Assembly (NCBI GenBank): GCA_016630955.3
Contig: CM049995.1
Location: 744,001-808,000, forward strand
Length of the DNA stretch: 64,000 nt
Direction of reading: 5' to 3'
Source of the DNA: Didymella arachidicola
Taxonomy: Eukaryota > Ascomycota > Dothideomycetes > Pleosporales > Didymellaceae
The notes under the pieces were generated by a model. That model saw only the letters and a program-made list of their open reading frames with translations, did not search any database and was not told where the DNA came from. Each line of letters begins with the position of its first letter. Within the stretch, counting starts at the first letter, position 1. Below are positions 1-9,327 of this stretch, one piece after another. Made by a program: the position numbers and the translations under genes.

Positions 1-935
1 CAATGTCGAGTACCGGAGCGTGAAGACGTAAGTAAAGCGGATGTGTGTTGTTGGCGAGCGGACGTGGTTAGTGGAGTGTTGATGGTGGTCGTTCTTTTAT
101 TGGTCGTAGAGCAACAGCGAGGAAAGAGCAAACACCCAGATCTCGCGCACAGCGCAGCTGAACACTCCTGGGTGGCGAAAAGAAAGTATTATTAAAACTT
201 CAAACCAAGTGAGAAATAGTCGCCTAGCAGATGGTGAGTGAAAGCGGCAGTCTTCCTAGGCAGGCTTCAGCTCGACCCAACGACAGCCTTCTTGGTGCCT
301 CTCTTCTTTGCACCGCCCTTGCAACGCGCGAATTCGACACTGGTGAAAAGAAAAATGCAGAGATCGGACGCGGCTAATCTACCACTGAAGATACAGAGGA
401 CGCGATGGCGCGCGCTCGAGAAAGCCGGGCATTCGGCCGCGTCGGTGTCGATGAGAGCTGTCGCTTCTTGAGGGTGAAATTGATCGGCAGGACGGGTAAG
501 TGCGCGGGAAGGCAGCAGGTCATACAGTCAACAACCAGCATCGTTCCAGCAAACTGCAATGCGGGCAGACTGTGCTGAAGGGTTCCGGGAGCAGGGGCAT
601 GCAGTGGAGGTGCGCGTCTCGCCAATCTGACACGTGCGCCAAAGCAGTTAGACCGATGATGGACCCAGCTTCTCACTGGCGCATCACCATTGCACAGTGT
701 TTACTACGTAAGGCTGTCAAGAGAAGCTGTGACAATCTGTTTGCCTCACATTTAATGGCGCAAAAGCATTTCCACCTGATCAAAAAAAAAAAGTATGGGA
801 ATCCTAATCTGTGAATACTGCGTAGGAGAACGCTTGTGTCTGGCAACGACTAGATCTCAGGCTCATCACTTACCCCAGTGACAGACAGTCTAGTCAGCTC
901 GTTCGAATTGTCATGAGGAAGGTTCGACAACAAGA

Positions 936-961
936 GGGTTGGGTCGTGATTGACCCAACCC
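936..961. repeat. Perfect 10-bp inverted repeat (hairpin)
   Basis: GGGTTGGGTC at 936-945 is followed by a 6-nt spacer and its exact reverse complement GACCCAACCC at 952-961. It lies about 320 bp upstream of the LYC1-like start codon. It could be a palindromic regulator site or chance; no function is assigned. Confidence 0.7.
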
Positions 962-990
962 AAAAGGCGGTTCTACTTCGTACACTAAAC

Positions 991-1012
991 GTGGGGTAAA
1001 CGTGGGGTAAAC
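991..1012 (+). repeat. Tandem 11-bp repeat, two copies
   Basis: The unit GTGGGGTAAAC occurs twice head to tail upstream of the LYC1-like gene. It is small and may simply be a recent slippage duplication. Confidence 0.7.
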
Positions 1013-1277
1013 CCTGCCACAACGCCATTTTGACCGCCAGGCCACCCAAGCCTCCGATCTCTTTTTTGGAGCCAAGCAAGTTGGCTGACCGCTGGAGTAA
1101 GGGCAATCGCAGGGACCATTGCACTCTTATCCTCAAAAATTTCCGTGTAGGTTCGCTCTGCGCCGTACTTGTCACGCCCTGTGATTGACAAGAGGAACAA
1201 AACAGACTACAGGTCAGCAAGTGCTCCGTAGAGACTTCGAAAGACTAACTTCAAAAAAGAAAGCTGTGATCACAGCA

Positions 1278-2505
1278 ATGAACAGGAACATGGATCTCCC
1301 AAGAGGCGACTCGCCGACGCTTGCCCTCGTTCATCCCACCGAGGAAGAGCAATTGATACAATCCAAGCTCAACGGAGCCGAGTGGAGAGGTGCACTCTCG
1401 CCATCTGCATACCTTCGCCGCGAGATCACACTCTCACAGCAAGCCTTGACAAAAGGAGGGGGCATTACATACTGGATCCTGGTCGACACGGCACTGAAGA
1501 GTAACCCCCTGGAACCAGCCTCAGGGACCAGGCTTCCACTCGCAAGCTGTGAGACTTACCGCAAGAAGGCTCTCGTTTCCCGGGATGGGAAGCTGCAAGA
1601 GGTGGTATCCCATGGCGTTGGTAGTGTCTTTTGTGGACAGCACTTGCGTGGAAGAGGATATGCGCAGAGAATGATGAAGGAGTTGGGAGAGGTGTTGCAA
1701 ACGCACCAAGCGAACGACCGAGAGTGTCTATTTACAATCTTGTATTCTGACATCGGAAAGGTGAGCAAAATATGCATATTGGTCTGTACATCGCTGACGA
1801 GACTAGAGATACTACGCTAAGTTTGGGTGGGAGCCATTTCCATCATCTCACGTTGTTCTTCCAGCAAGCTCAGTGACGCCAACAGTAGAGCTGCCTACCA
1901 CCCGGGCCCTGTTTGCGGAAGACCTTTTGGAGCTCTGCAAGATTGACGAAGATTCCATCGCGAAGAGCCTAGGGTCACGGCCGAAGGATAGTAAAATCGC
2001 TGTGGCGCTCGTCCCTGACCTTGAAACCATGCAGTGGCACCATGCACGCGAAGAATTTGTTGGACAGGAGCTCTACGGGAAGATACCAAAGATCAAAGGT
2101 GCGATAGTCAATGATGAGGCTGGCAAGCGCGTGTGGTGTTACTGGACCCGTGTGTGGTACAATGAAGATGTGTCTATTGTGAAGGGCAACACAATGCACA
2201 TACTACGCCTTGTCGTTGAAGACGATGTCCTGGGGTTTAGGGGCGTATCTGAGGGTGATAGCAAAGCTGTCGCAGCCTTGTTGGCCCATGCGCAACGTGA
2301 AGCAGAGGAATGGAAGACAGAGCACGTCGAGATCTGGAGTCCGTCACCGTCCGCACTGGCTGGTTCTCAGCTATTAGACAAGGGTGCGAAGGTGATTCAT
2401 AGGGAAGCTGAAAGTATTGCAAGCTTGCTGTTGTTTCCGGAGCATGAGGGAGCCACCGCGGATCATGTGGACTGGCTTGGCAACGAAAAGTATGGGTGGT
2501 GCTGA
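1278..2505 (+). CDS. LYC1: LYC1-like N-acetyltransferase (lysine degradation)
   Basis: Predicted 393-residue protein in two exons, 1278-1760 and 1807-2505. The 46-nt GT-AG intron is supported because joining the exons restores a continuous GNAT-like stretch (SDIGK then RYYAKFGW, followed by EPFPSSHVVLPAS). This region and the preceding GRGYAQRMM motif, which fits the acetyl-CoA binding loop, match fungal LYC1. In Yarrowia LYC1 acetylates the N6 position of lysine as the first step of lysine catabolism. The ATG at 1278 was chosen because it precedes the conserved N-terminal DLPRGDSP-like segment; ATG 1290 in the same frame is an alternative. The gene converges on the KMT1-like gene, with 338 bp between stop codons. 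The family call is good; substrate specificity is inferred. Confidence 0.85.
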
Positions 2506-2843
2506 GCAGCAGTGGCAAGAATCTTGGGCAAAAGCCCACTGCAAATCACTACCGGACCTACATAGATGGTCCTGAAAAAATGAGGTATAAACAAAATGCC
2601 ACGTTGTGTTGATCGACCCTCCCGAGACCTGGTCTAGGCTTGAAAAGCCATGCTGGACTTGAGCAATGTACAACCCTGCTTGTCGCTGATTCAAGAGTGC
2701 AATATAAAGTCGGTGAATTGTCTGAATTGATATGTACCAATAGAACGACCAATATGCAGAAACACCTCAAACGACGTGGTCGTAAAGCTGCGCCACGATG
2801 AGACTTCACCGTCTCTCACAACCCCTATTAAACCTTAGTATAC
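2506..2843. other. Convergent 3' intergenic region
   Basis: 338 bp between the stop codons of the LYC1-like (+) and KMT1-like (-) genes. It presumably holds both 3' untranslated regions. No conserved ORF, repeat or RNA gene is seen. Confidence 0.6.
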
Positions 2844-4588
2844 CTAAATCCACAGCCACTTGCGGCATCTATCAGAACCGCAGAGGCAAGGGATCGTGCC
2901 TTCAGCAGGATCTTCTATCTCTTCTCCTTCCTCCCTGTCAAGGTAATCGAAGGTCAGCTCTGTGAAAGCCGGTATGTCTTCGCAAGCGAAAAACGCAATG
3001 TCGTAAACATGGGGGTCGTGTTTGTTGAAGCTGACCGTGTACTGACGACAGTTAGGCTCGCAAGAATGATTCATGAACTTGGAAGGCCCCCCCATGAACT
3101 CCCCGTCAACGACGTAGGGCTCGTGCCCAAGATCTTCAGATTCGGCAAATTTGTCGAGTGAATATAGGTATGAGGCTTTCATCTTAGATGTGTCCTCACG
3201 GCGTGTTGCTTCCTCATCTGTGATGACCTCGCCGCGATAGGTGTCGATGAACTGTCCTTGGTACAGATTCTGCTTGCAGCGCAAACCCCAACCCCTGCTG
3301 CTTTGAGTCTTGAAAATTTCAAGCTCAACTCTACGGCCAAATTGTACGTTCTTGTTTCGACAGTTTGGGCCGCATCTGCAGTTGTCATTGCACTCGTAGA
3401 TAGGGTTGCGCGAATTGAGGTACCATGGAATCAAGGTTCCACTTCGCTGGATCTTCGTCCCTTCTGCGAAATAGGGAAACCTCTTAGGCAAGCCTAGAGT
3501 TGATAGTCCTTCAGCTTGGCATTTCTTATAGTATGCTTTCTCCTCCTCGTTCAGAACACCTTCATTGACCGCAGCATATTCGAGGCAGTCACACTTCTTG
3601 GTATACTCGCATCCAATGTCGCGACCCATTCTCGGAGAGCAAGCCTGGCAGCCAGTTGCAGTGTCGAGTGCGTACTGGTGCACATCTGATCCAAGGACAT
3701 GATGAGGTATGTAGCGGAAGCGTAGAGACGGCGTGGAGTCGTCAACAGTATTGAGGAGCGTGATCGCTGGTCCCGGGGCTTGTTGTAACTTTCGGACGTA
3801 TTTGGCCCGTAAGAGAGAAGTAGCAGTCACCACGTCCGATTCGTATGCAGACTGCCTCATTTGTAAGGATGGGAAGTCCGTGATGAAGACGGAAGTAATA
3901 TCTGGTCCGGATGCCTGCTGCAATTAGTCACCGTCAGTCCGCCTACTTGAACACACATACAGATTGACAGAACACGAAGCCATTCCCATCTGTTTCCAGG
4001 ACACCATTATATGCTTCAATGGAAGAGGATGTCCCACTTGACGATACTGAGGGTGATCGTGAGACCGACGGTGTTCGGCCATCTTGCTTCTGCTGCAAGC
4101 GCCGGTCGAATGGTGAAGCGCGGTGTTCGATGTCTGAGCTCGTCTCAGGGCTTTTGCGCTTCCTAGAAGGTATTCGGTCTCGTGTAAAGATCTTCTTAGA
4201 CCTTGCAATTGTTAATTCACTGTCATGATTCAGTATCAAGGCACCTACTTCTCGCGCTGCTCTAGGTAGTCTTGGACGAGTTCCAGACAATTTCGCAGTT
4301 CATTAATGAGATGCCAGCTGAGAGGTGGGGTCGATGTCTGCTTGTCAGAACTCCATCTTACGAGGTACTGCTCATCCTAGATTGTCAACATCAGTATATG
4401 TGTACGGACCACATAGGTGTGCAGGGGAGGGAGATACGAACTCCGTTCAGAACACGGTTGCAGATTATAGAATGAACCTAAGGCGTTAGTAGTCTGTCTT
4501 TCTACGCGTAAAGATGCCCGCTTACTTTATTCACAACTACGTGACGCGTGTGGCGGTTTCCGCTTGGTACCATCACCATAGCGGGCAT
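2844..4588 (-). CDS. clr4: Histone H3K9 methyltransferase, Clr4/SUV39/KMT1 type, with chromodomain
   Basis: Five predicted exons on the - strand: 4588-4526, 4477-4442, 4376-4249, 4201-3961 and 3917-2844, giving 513 residues. The small 5' exons assemble a chromodomain at about residues 16-75 (IICNRVLNG joined to DEQYLVRW, then SWHLINELRNCLELVQDYL). After a basic linker come a pre-SET cysteine cluster (from about residue 248, with CDC and CRCGPNC), a SET domain with RGWGLRC, the cofactor motif NHSCEPNC near 440 and FDYL, and a post-SET CLCGSDRCRKW at the C terminus. Family members trimethylate H3K9 and nucleate heterochromatin; in Neurospora the homologue DIM-5 directs DNA methylation of RIP-mutated repeats. 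All catalytic motifs are present. Exon 2 (36 nt, donor GTTCGT) is the least certain part. The gene sits about 400 bp from the transposon cluster. Confidence 0.88.
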
Positions 4589-4996
4589 TACCGCACTTGC
4601 ATGACGTTAGTTCGCTCGGGCATGAACCTGATAAGGTGCGAAGTAACACCGTTCAACCATATCAGACGCTACCAGGGCCGTAAAGGATGAATGAAGGTGA
4701 CAAATGTGACGTACCTTAGCTGGAATGCAAAATGCCAAGAAAGTGCTGCGACGTTGCTTTTTAAGTTGCTAGGTGTGTAGTAGCTGCTTTAATTAGCAGG
4801 TTCGACAGCTTTCTGCGATTGGTTGTATTGTTATGCTCTCTAGAGCTTTGCTAAAGCGCTAGCTAACCCGCAACTTTAGGAAAGCAAATTCTAAGAAGCG
4901 GAAGCTTAGGGTACTATTTGTTTGCTTACATAAGTAGGGCTTAGACCGAGCAAACTGCAATGCAATTACTAGAAATAGCTAGATTCTATTAACGTA
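4589..4996. other. KMT1 upstream region grading into AT-rich transposon flank
   Basis: No ORF is supported. The first 150 bp are probably KMT1 promoter and 5' UTR. From about 4740 the sequence becomes AT-rich with many CTAG/TTAG words, as in RIP-mutated DNA, and ends at the TA target of the first transposon. No known element is recognised. Confidence 0.5.
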
Positions 4997-5056
4997 CCTC
5001 ACGGGCGAAGGAATCACCAGGCGAGAGAATCACTTTTGCCAAGACCCCACCAAAAC
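4997..5056 (+). repeat. Left TIR of copy A
   Basis: 60-bp terminal inverted repeat. It contains two copies of a 14-bp motif, GGCGAAGGAATCAC at 5004-5017 and GGCGAGAGAATCAC at 5020-5033, spaced 16 bp, which may be transposase binding sites. Confidence 0.92.
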
Positions 5057-5119
5057 TCAACCTATTATGGCCTAAAACACTACAAATTGGCGCTGCAAGG
5101 GGTGAAACAAGCTGTAATA

Positions 5120-6775
5120 TTACTTAGAGACCTCTTCTACTTCATTTGTGCACGTTCGTGCATTATGCCCACCCTCTCCGCACCGTCCACAGCGTTGTTG
5201 GGATAGTTCACCTCCTTTAGCCCGCACCTGCTGTTTCCCCTTCTCTCTGTCACTACGCGCCCCAAACTCCTTTAGAGCTATTAATCGCTGGCCTTCTTCA
5301 ACTGCAAGAGATCCTCCTGCTTGAACTCGTTTTCTTTTGTACAATTTGCGTCGTGTAGTAGCCTCAGCAGCTGCTTCAAGCTCACGGATCCGTTTTTGTG
5401 CCAGCGCAAGCTTATGCGACAGGATAGCTCCCCCCTTTGCGTAGTGCTCAATTGCGCTTAGAACAGACGTAGGTGAGCTGCCTTGCTCTCTCTTATACTT
5501 GTTTTGAATCAGAGTTAATTGCGACTTAAATTCCAGGGTATTGCTTGGGGTTTGCGACTGCCAGGGCTCGTTGTTTGTAGGGAGTGGTGGTGACGGAGTG
5601 CGGAGCTTCACATCAAGGGTCGATATGACCCGTTCTGGGTCAAAGGGGACCAATCTAGCTCCTCGGAACCCTCCCTGGATGTTGCTAGCAGTAATTGCAG
5701 TGTTGTGGGCCGCTTTAAAGCACGGCAGGAACTCCTGCTTTGTAATGTGGTTAATCCAGTTGCGTATAGCGTTTTCGGCTTGGCGCGAGTACGCCTTCTT
5801 TAGAGGAGCAAAACAGCCCACATCAAGTGGCTGCAGGAGATGCGATGAGTGCGGAGGCGTACATACAGGTACAATCTTGCTGTCCTTGCAGTATTGCTGG
5901 AATTGGAGGGAGTTGTGGCTCTCATGGCCATCAACAATAAGCATGCGGTGGCTGCCAACAGTGCGTCCCTTTGAATGCACATTAAAGTGCTTCAGCCAGT
6001 CAAAAGTAAGCTCATCAGTAGTCCAACCGTTCTCAGAGATGCCAATAACCCAGTCCTGGGGTAGATCTTCGTCCTTGTACCAATTGGAGAGGTAGTTGCG
6101 CGCCTTAAAGATAATAAAGGGCGGAATGGCCAATCCTTTGGCATTGATGCCCTGGATAACCGTTGCCCACTCCCGGTTACCTGGCTAGATCTGCTTTGGT
6201 CGTCCTCGTATACCCGAAGCTGTAACAACTGCTTCAGTGCTAATCTGGCCCATCATAAAGCCTGTCTCGTCGAAGTTGTACGTGTCGTCGTCCAGGATGC
6301 CATACTTGGCTTTGACTTTGGATACAAGGGTGAACCAGCCCTGTATGACCTCTGGATCCTCGCAGAGAGCTCGCTTGTAGTCGTACTTGCAATTAAACTT
6401 CACTTCAAGCTCTTCCTGGCGCGAAACGAACGTACTGGCCCAGTTTGAGCCAACATGGCCCAATCCGCGCTCAGCGCGCAGAATATTGGCCATATCAGCT
6501 ACATCTTGCAGCCGAGGGGAAAATCCTCGCTCAACTAGGTCAAGTATGTGCGTAACAATCACATGCTCCTCAGTATTCCTTAGATTCCGTGAGTTGGCCA
6601 TAGTATCAACGCGTGAAGGCTGTCCAGCGCGTCGTTTGCTTATAGTACTTTGAGAGACTCCGTAGATGGCTGCAGCGCGTCGCTGTGAGAGTTTTGCGTC
6701 TTGTTTTAGAGCTTGAAGCGCAAGCTGAACCTGGGCTTCATTTAACGCATATAACTGTTGTTGTTGTAGAGGCAT
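5120..6775 (-). pseudogene. Pogo/Fot1 transposase of copy A with one in-frame stop
   Basis: 552-codon reading frame from ATG at 6775 to the stop at 5120, interrupted by TAG at 6187-6185 in the context RPKQI-stop-PGNREWA. The frame is otherwise open. It has an N-terminal helix-turn-helix (AAAIYGVSQSTISKRRAG), a CENPB-type DNA-binding part, and a DDE_1 catalytic core with aspartates in NFDETGF, VDGHESH and LQPLDVGCF. The C terminus has a charged region and a CCHC zinc knuckle (CGRCGEGGHNARTC). The stop most simply arose from CAG by C-to-T change, as RIP would give. A product from this copy would be truncated at about residue 196, before most of the catalytic core. Confidence 0.9.
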
Positions 6776-6790
6776 TGGTGTAGGGTTAGT

Positions 6791-6850
6791 GTTTTGGTGG
6801 GGTCTTGGCAAAAGTGATTCTCTCGCCCGGTGATTCCTTCGCCCGTGAGG
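6791..6850 (-). repeat. Right TIR of copy A
   Basis: Reverse complement of the left TIR, 59 of 60 positions identical. It is followed by the TA duplication at 6851-6852. Confidence 0.92.
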
Positions 6851-7020
6851 TACGTTATAGCTTTAGTAAATAATAAGTTATTAAAGAAAAAGTAAATTGC
6901 AGGGATTATTTAGACCTACTTTTCTATACCTCTAGATCTATAAGAGCTAGAGCTAAGCTACTTATAAGGCTAAAAGTACACCTATAACGTTTGTACTAGT
7001 CTTGTGGAACGCCTGCTCTA

Positions 7021-7061
7021 CCGTGTCCGTGCACCCAATGCACGGATTCAACCAATGCACG
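7021..7061 (+). repeat. Left 41-bp TIR of pogo element
   Basis: Exact inverted match to 12537-12577. It contains two direct copies of CCAATGCACG (7035-7044 and 7052-7061), 17 bp apart. Confidence 0.93.
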
Positions 7062-7087
7062 CCTCAACGCCTTCACGGCTACTATTA

Positions 7088-7117
7088 TTTTCGAAATGTT
7101 GAACCCACCACGTGATG
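7088..7117 (+). repeat. Left 30-bp TIR of Tc1/mariner element
   Basis: Exact inverted match to 10461-10490. It begins just inside the TA target. Confidence 0.92.
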
Positions 7118-7272
7118 CGGGGTATGTAGTCAATGACGCTAGATATAGTTTGTTAGCAAAACACAGTACAAACAGTATCACACTGCATTTTATATTCCTA
7201 CCACGCCTTGAAGAAGCTCGTATAGTCGTTTTTGCAGTAATACAATAATTTGTAGGTGTTGTACTTTCAACA

Positions 7273-8997
7273 ATGGCCAAATCGAAGCGGAAGAACGTTC
7301 GGCCGGAGACTGTTAGACCTGCAAAGCGTCAGCGGAAAGCCACTCAGCCATTTGAACAAGGCCTCAATCCAGCTCCTCCAGCTCCTCCAGCTCCTCCAGC
7401 TCCTCCAGCTCCTCCAACGCCGCCATCAACAGTACGCCGTCCCCTACGCTCGCGAGAGCCGACTCCGCCGCGTAATCGAGGTACACCGAGCCCGCCAGGG
7501 GGTCTATTTGTGGCGGAGGATGAGGATGAGGATGTGGAGGAGGAGGCAGCAGTTAACGCTAGATTACATAATGACAACGAGGTGGATAACCAGGTAGATT
7601 ACGCGTTAGCTGCTGCTACGGCTGTAGAGGAAGTTACAGGCTCACCTGGGTTAGCTGCTGCGGCGTCGATCGCTCAGTCAAGCCAGCCACAGCGTCCGGA
7701 GCCAGAAGTTGACGAGGAGCCGCACCTCCACTGGAACTATCGTGCCTGGTGGACGCTTGGGAAGACTTCGATTCCGCAGGCAGCTATTGCAAGACGTAAT
7801 AAGCCGCTGTACACTGTAGATGAGGATAAGGTGTGGCAATGGGCGGATAGTGTTGTGGAGACGCTGCCGCGGGCAGCAATTATTGACAGTTTGACAGCGA
7901 CGCTCTACTATACTAGTGGCCGCCAAGCCAAGTCAGATAGGTGTACTATAGCACTTCAGCGTCGTGAAAGTGCAGCTGGACGGGTTATTGTAAGAGGAAA
8001 CTGGTTTGAATTTGAAGAAGAGCTGGTAGAAATGGATAAAGAGAGCAGCCTGGTAATGACCTGTGACTTTGACCTGGTCTTAAGAGAGGATACCGTTACC
8101 CAGCCAGCTACTCAGTCAGCATCACAGCCATCTCGAAGCGCTGGCCGTCGACCTGCCATTGTTACAGCAATCATGGAGGAGGGACTTGCTAGTGTTGTTA
8201 CCAATGAGCGCTTTGCTTCTGGCTATGCTATTGGTATACGGGACCATTGGAGGTGTCAGAACGAAGCCTGTTCTAACAACCCAGGCGTGTGCTGGGTGCG
8301 ATCGCAGCCAGGTCGACAAATTGAGCGGAGTACTGATCATTACCCGCTCAATGGCAATATGATCGCTAACTGGGCGAGCGCTATTACACGCGGAGAGTGT
8401 ACTGTTGAACAGCCGTCAGACGATATCCAGTTGCAATTATACATGTCCAAGGATCGCACTGCCCGTGGGAACAAGCGGCGGAGGACGACGTCCCCAGCGT
8501 CGTCAAACTCTAGTATTGACAACCTTACAAAGGCAATACTTGTTGGACATCTCGCTCAGTTGAAGAAGCCACAGTTACAGCTACAGTGTCAACATCAATT
8601 GGAGCCAATACAACAGCAAAGATGGGTTGATATTAAGGCGTCAAGGCCTGAGATGTATCACCATGTGCGTAACTTCTTCAGTTACTGGCAATTGAGCATG
8701 CCTCACCTTAAGGATAAGATCAAGATGATCTACTCAATGTGTAAAGACGAGCAGTGGGATATCAATATGCTCATGGACCCTGTTAATGGGATGACATTTG
8801 AGATGTGGACGTTCTACGAGATGCCTGCAAGTATGCTCTCACATCTTCGACGCAAGGCTCACGATTGGAGAAAAGACTATGCTGGGTTATCAGATGAAGA
8901 CGCACTACGTTCTCAGCGGATTTTAGCACGGGAGAAGCAACAATATAGCCTAGAAGCAGAGGGGCGGTCGCCGCTAGGAGAAATTAGTGGCAACTAA
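7273..8997 (+). CDS. Unknown 574-residue protein carried by the Tc1/mariner element
   Basis: An uninterrupted frame from ATG 7273, 156 bp inside the left TIR. The first 25 residues are strongly basic (KSKRKNVR, PAKRQRK), a likely nuclear signal. A PAP-repeat tract encoded by a (GCTCCTCCA)-type microsatellite and an acidic tract follow. Around residues 322-395 is a Cys/Trp/His-containing segment (CQNEACSNNPGVCW, then DHYPLN and TRGECT) that could bind zinc; it resembles an uncharacterised domain I associate with repetitive fungal proteins. The C-terminal 110 residues are helical-looking (RPEMYHHVRNFFSYW, then MSKDR-like basic and polar stretches before it). No nuclease, kinase or polymerase motif is seen. 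It lies tail to tail with the transposase and has no stop codons, so it may be a functional accessory gene. Function unknown. Confidence 0.75.
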   Translation: MAKSKRKNVRPETVRPAKRQRKATQPFEQGLNPAPPAPPAPPAPPAPPTPPSTVRRPLRSREPTPPRNRGTPSPPGGLFVAEDEDEDVEEEAAVNARLHNDNEVDNQVDYALAAATAVEEVTGSPGLAAAASIAQSSQPQRPEPEVDEEPHLHWNYRAWWTLGKTSIPQAAIARRNKPLYTVDEDKVWQWADSVVETLPRAAIIDSLTATLYYTSGRQAKSDRCTIALQRRESAAGRVIVRGNWFEFEEELVEMDKESSLVMTCDFDLVLREDTVTQPATQSASQPSRSAGRRPAIVTAIMEEGLASVVTNERFASGYAIGIRDHWRCQNEACSNNPGVCWVRSQPGRQIERSTDHYPLNGNMIANWASAITRGECTVEQPSDDIQLQLYMSKDRTARGNKRRRTTSPASSNSSIDNLTKAILVGHLAQLKKPQLQLQCQHQLEPIQQQRWVDIKASRPEMYHHVRNFFSYWQLSMPHLKDKIKMIYSMCKDEQWDINMLMDPVNGMTFEMWTFYEMPASMLSHLRRKAHDWRKDYAGLSDEDALRSQRILAREKQQYSLEAEGRSPLGEISGN

Positions 8998-9327
8998 CTG
9001 TGTTAACTTCTTAACTGTTAGCTACAACAACACAACTACACTACGTTAAGATAAGCAAAAAATTAGAGCATAAAAAGAGTGCTGCTAGGCAGTTTCGAAT
9101 AGTCTACCTAGGCCTTCCTGCTGTGCGACTATAGTCGCGGATCTACTAATCCGGCGAAGGCCATAGGTAGACGTATTATACAACGCCCACCTCTACTATC
9201 GCATCTTTCCAAACTACAATAGCTTCTTAGTACTAAACGTAGAAGCACAGCGCGTAATTCTGTATATAAACAAGTATATTTGTTGTTGTGCTAAGGTAAT
9301 AGAGCACTAAAGGTGCAGAGTAAGAGA
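8998..9327. other. Spacer between convergent genes in the Tc1/mariner element
   Basis: 330 bp between the stop codons of the two element genes. It is rather AT-rich and presumably holds both 3' ends. No further ORF or repeat is seen. Confidence 0.6.

Larger units (their letters stand above)
1..1277. other. Left end, no gene assigned
   Basis: No gene can be assigned with confidence. On the + strand an ATG at 232 is followed directly by a donor-like GTGAGT and another good donor (GTAAGT) sits at 496. On the - strand a short basic tail with an acceptor-like pyrimidine tract before it reads toward a stop near 290. These hints conflict and no family was recognised. The stretch also holds an A-run at 781-791, a 10-bp hairpin at 936-961 and a tandem 11-bp repeat at 991-1012. 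The last few hundred bases are presumably promoter of the LYC1-like gene. Confidence 0.35.
4997..6850 (-). mobile_element. Fot1/pogo-type DNA transposon, copy A
   Basis: 1,854-bp element with 60-bp terminal inverted repeats (4997-5056 and 6791-6850) differing at one position, flanked by the TA target duplication (4995-4996, 6851-6852) expected of the Tc1/mariner/pogo superfamily. It contains one transposase gene on the - strand. Size and architecture are like Fot1-type elements of fungi. The near-identical TIRs suggest a fairly recent insertion, although the transposase carries one stop codon. Confidence 0.93.

Noticed and set aside
894..1220. - strand frame of 108 codons overlapping the LYC1 promoter
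   Set aside because: No ATG-based start with homology and it covers the hairpin and tandem repeat; not protein-like.
7369..7425. GCTCCTCCA repeat as a possible CRISPR or minisatellite array
   Set aside because: It is an in-frame microsatellite coding a PAP tract in the transposon gene; there are no spacers.
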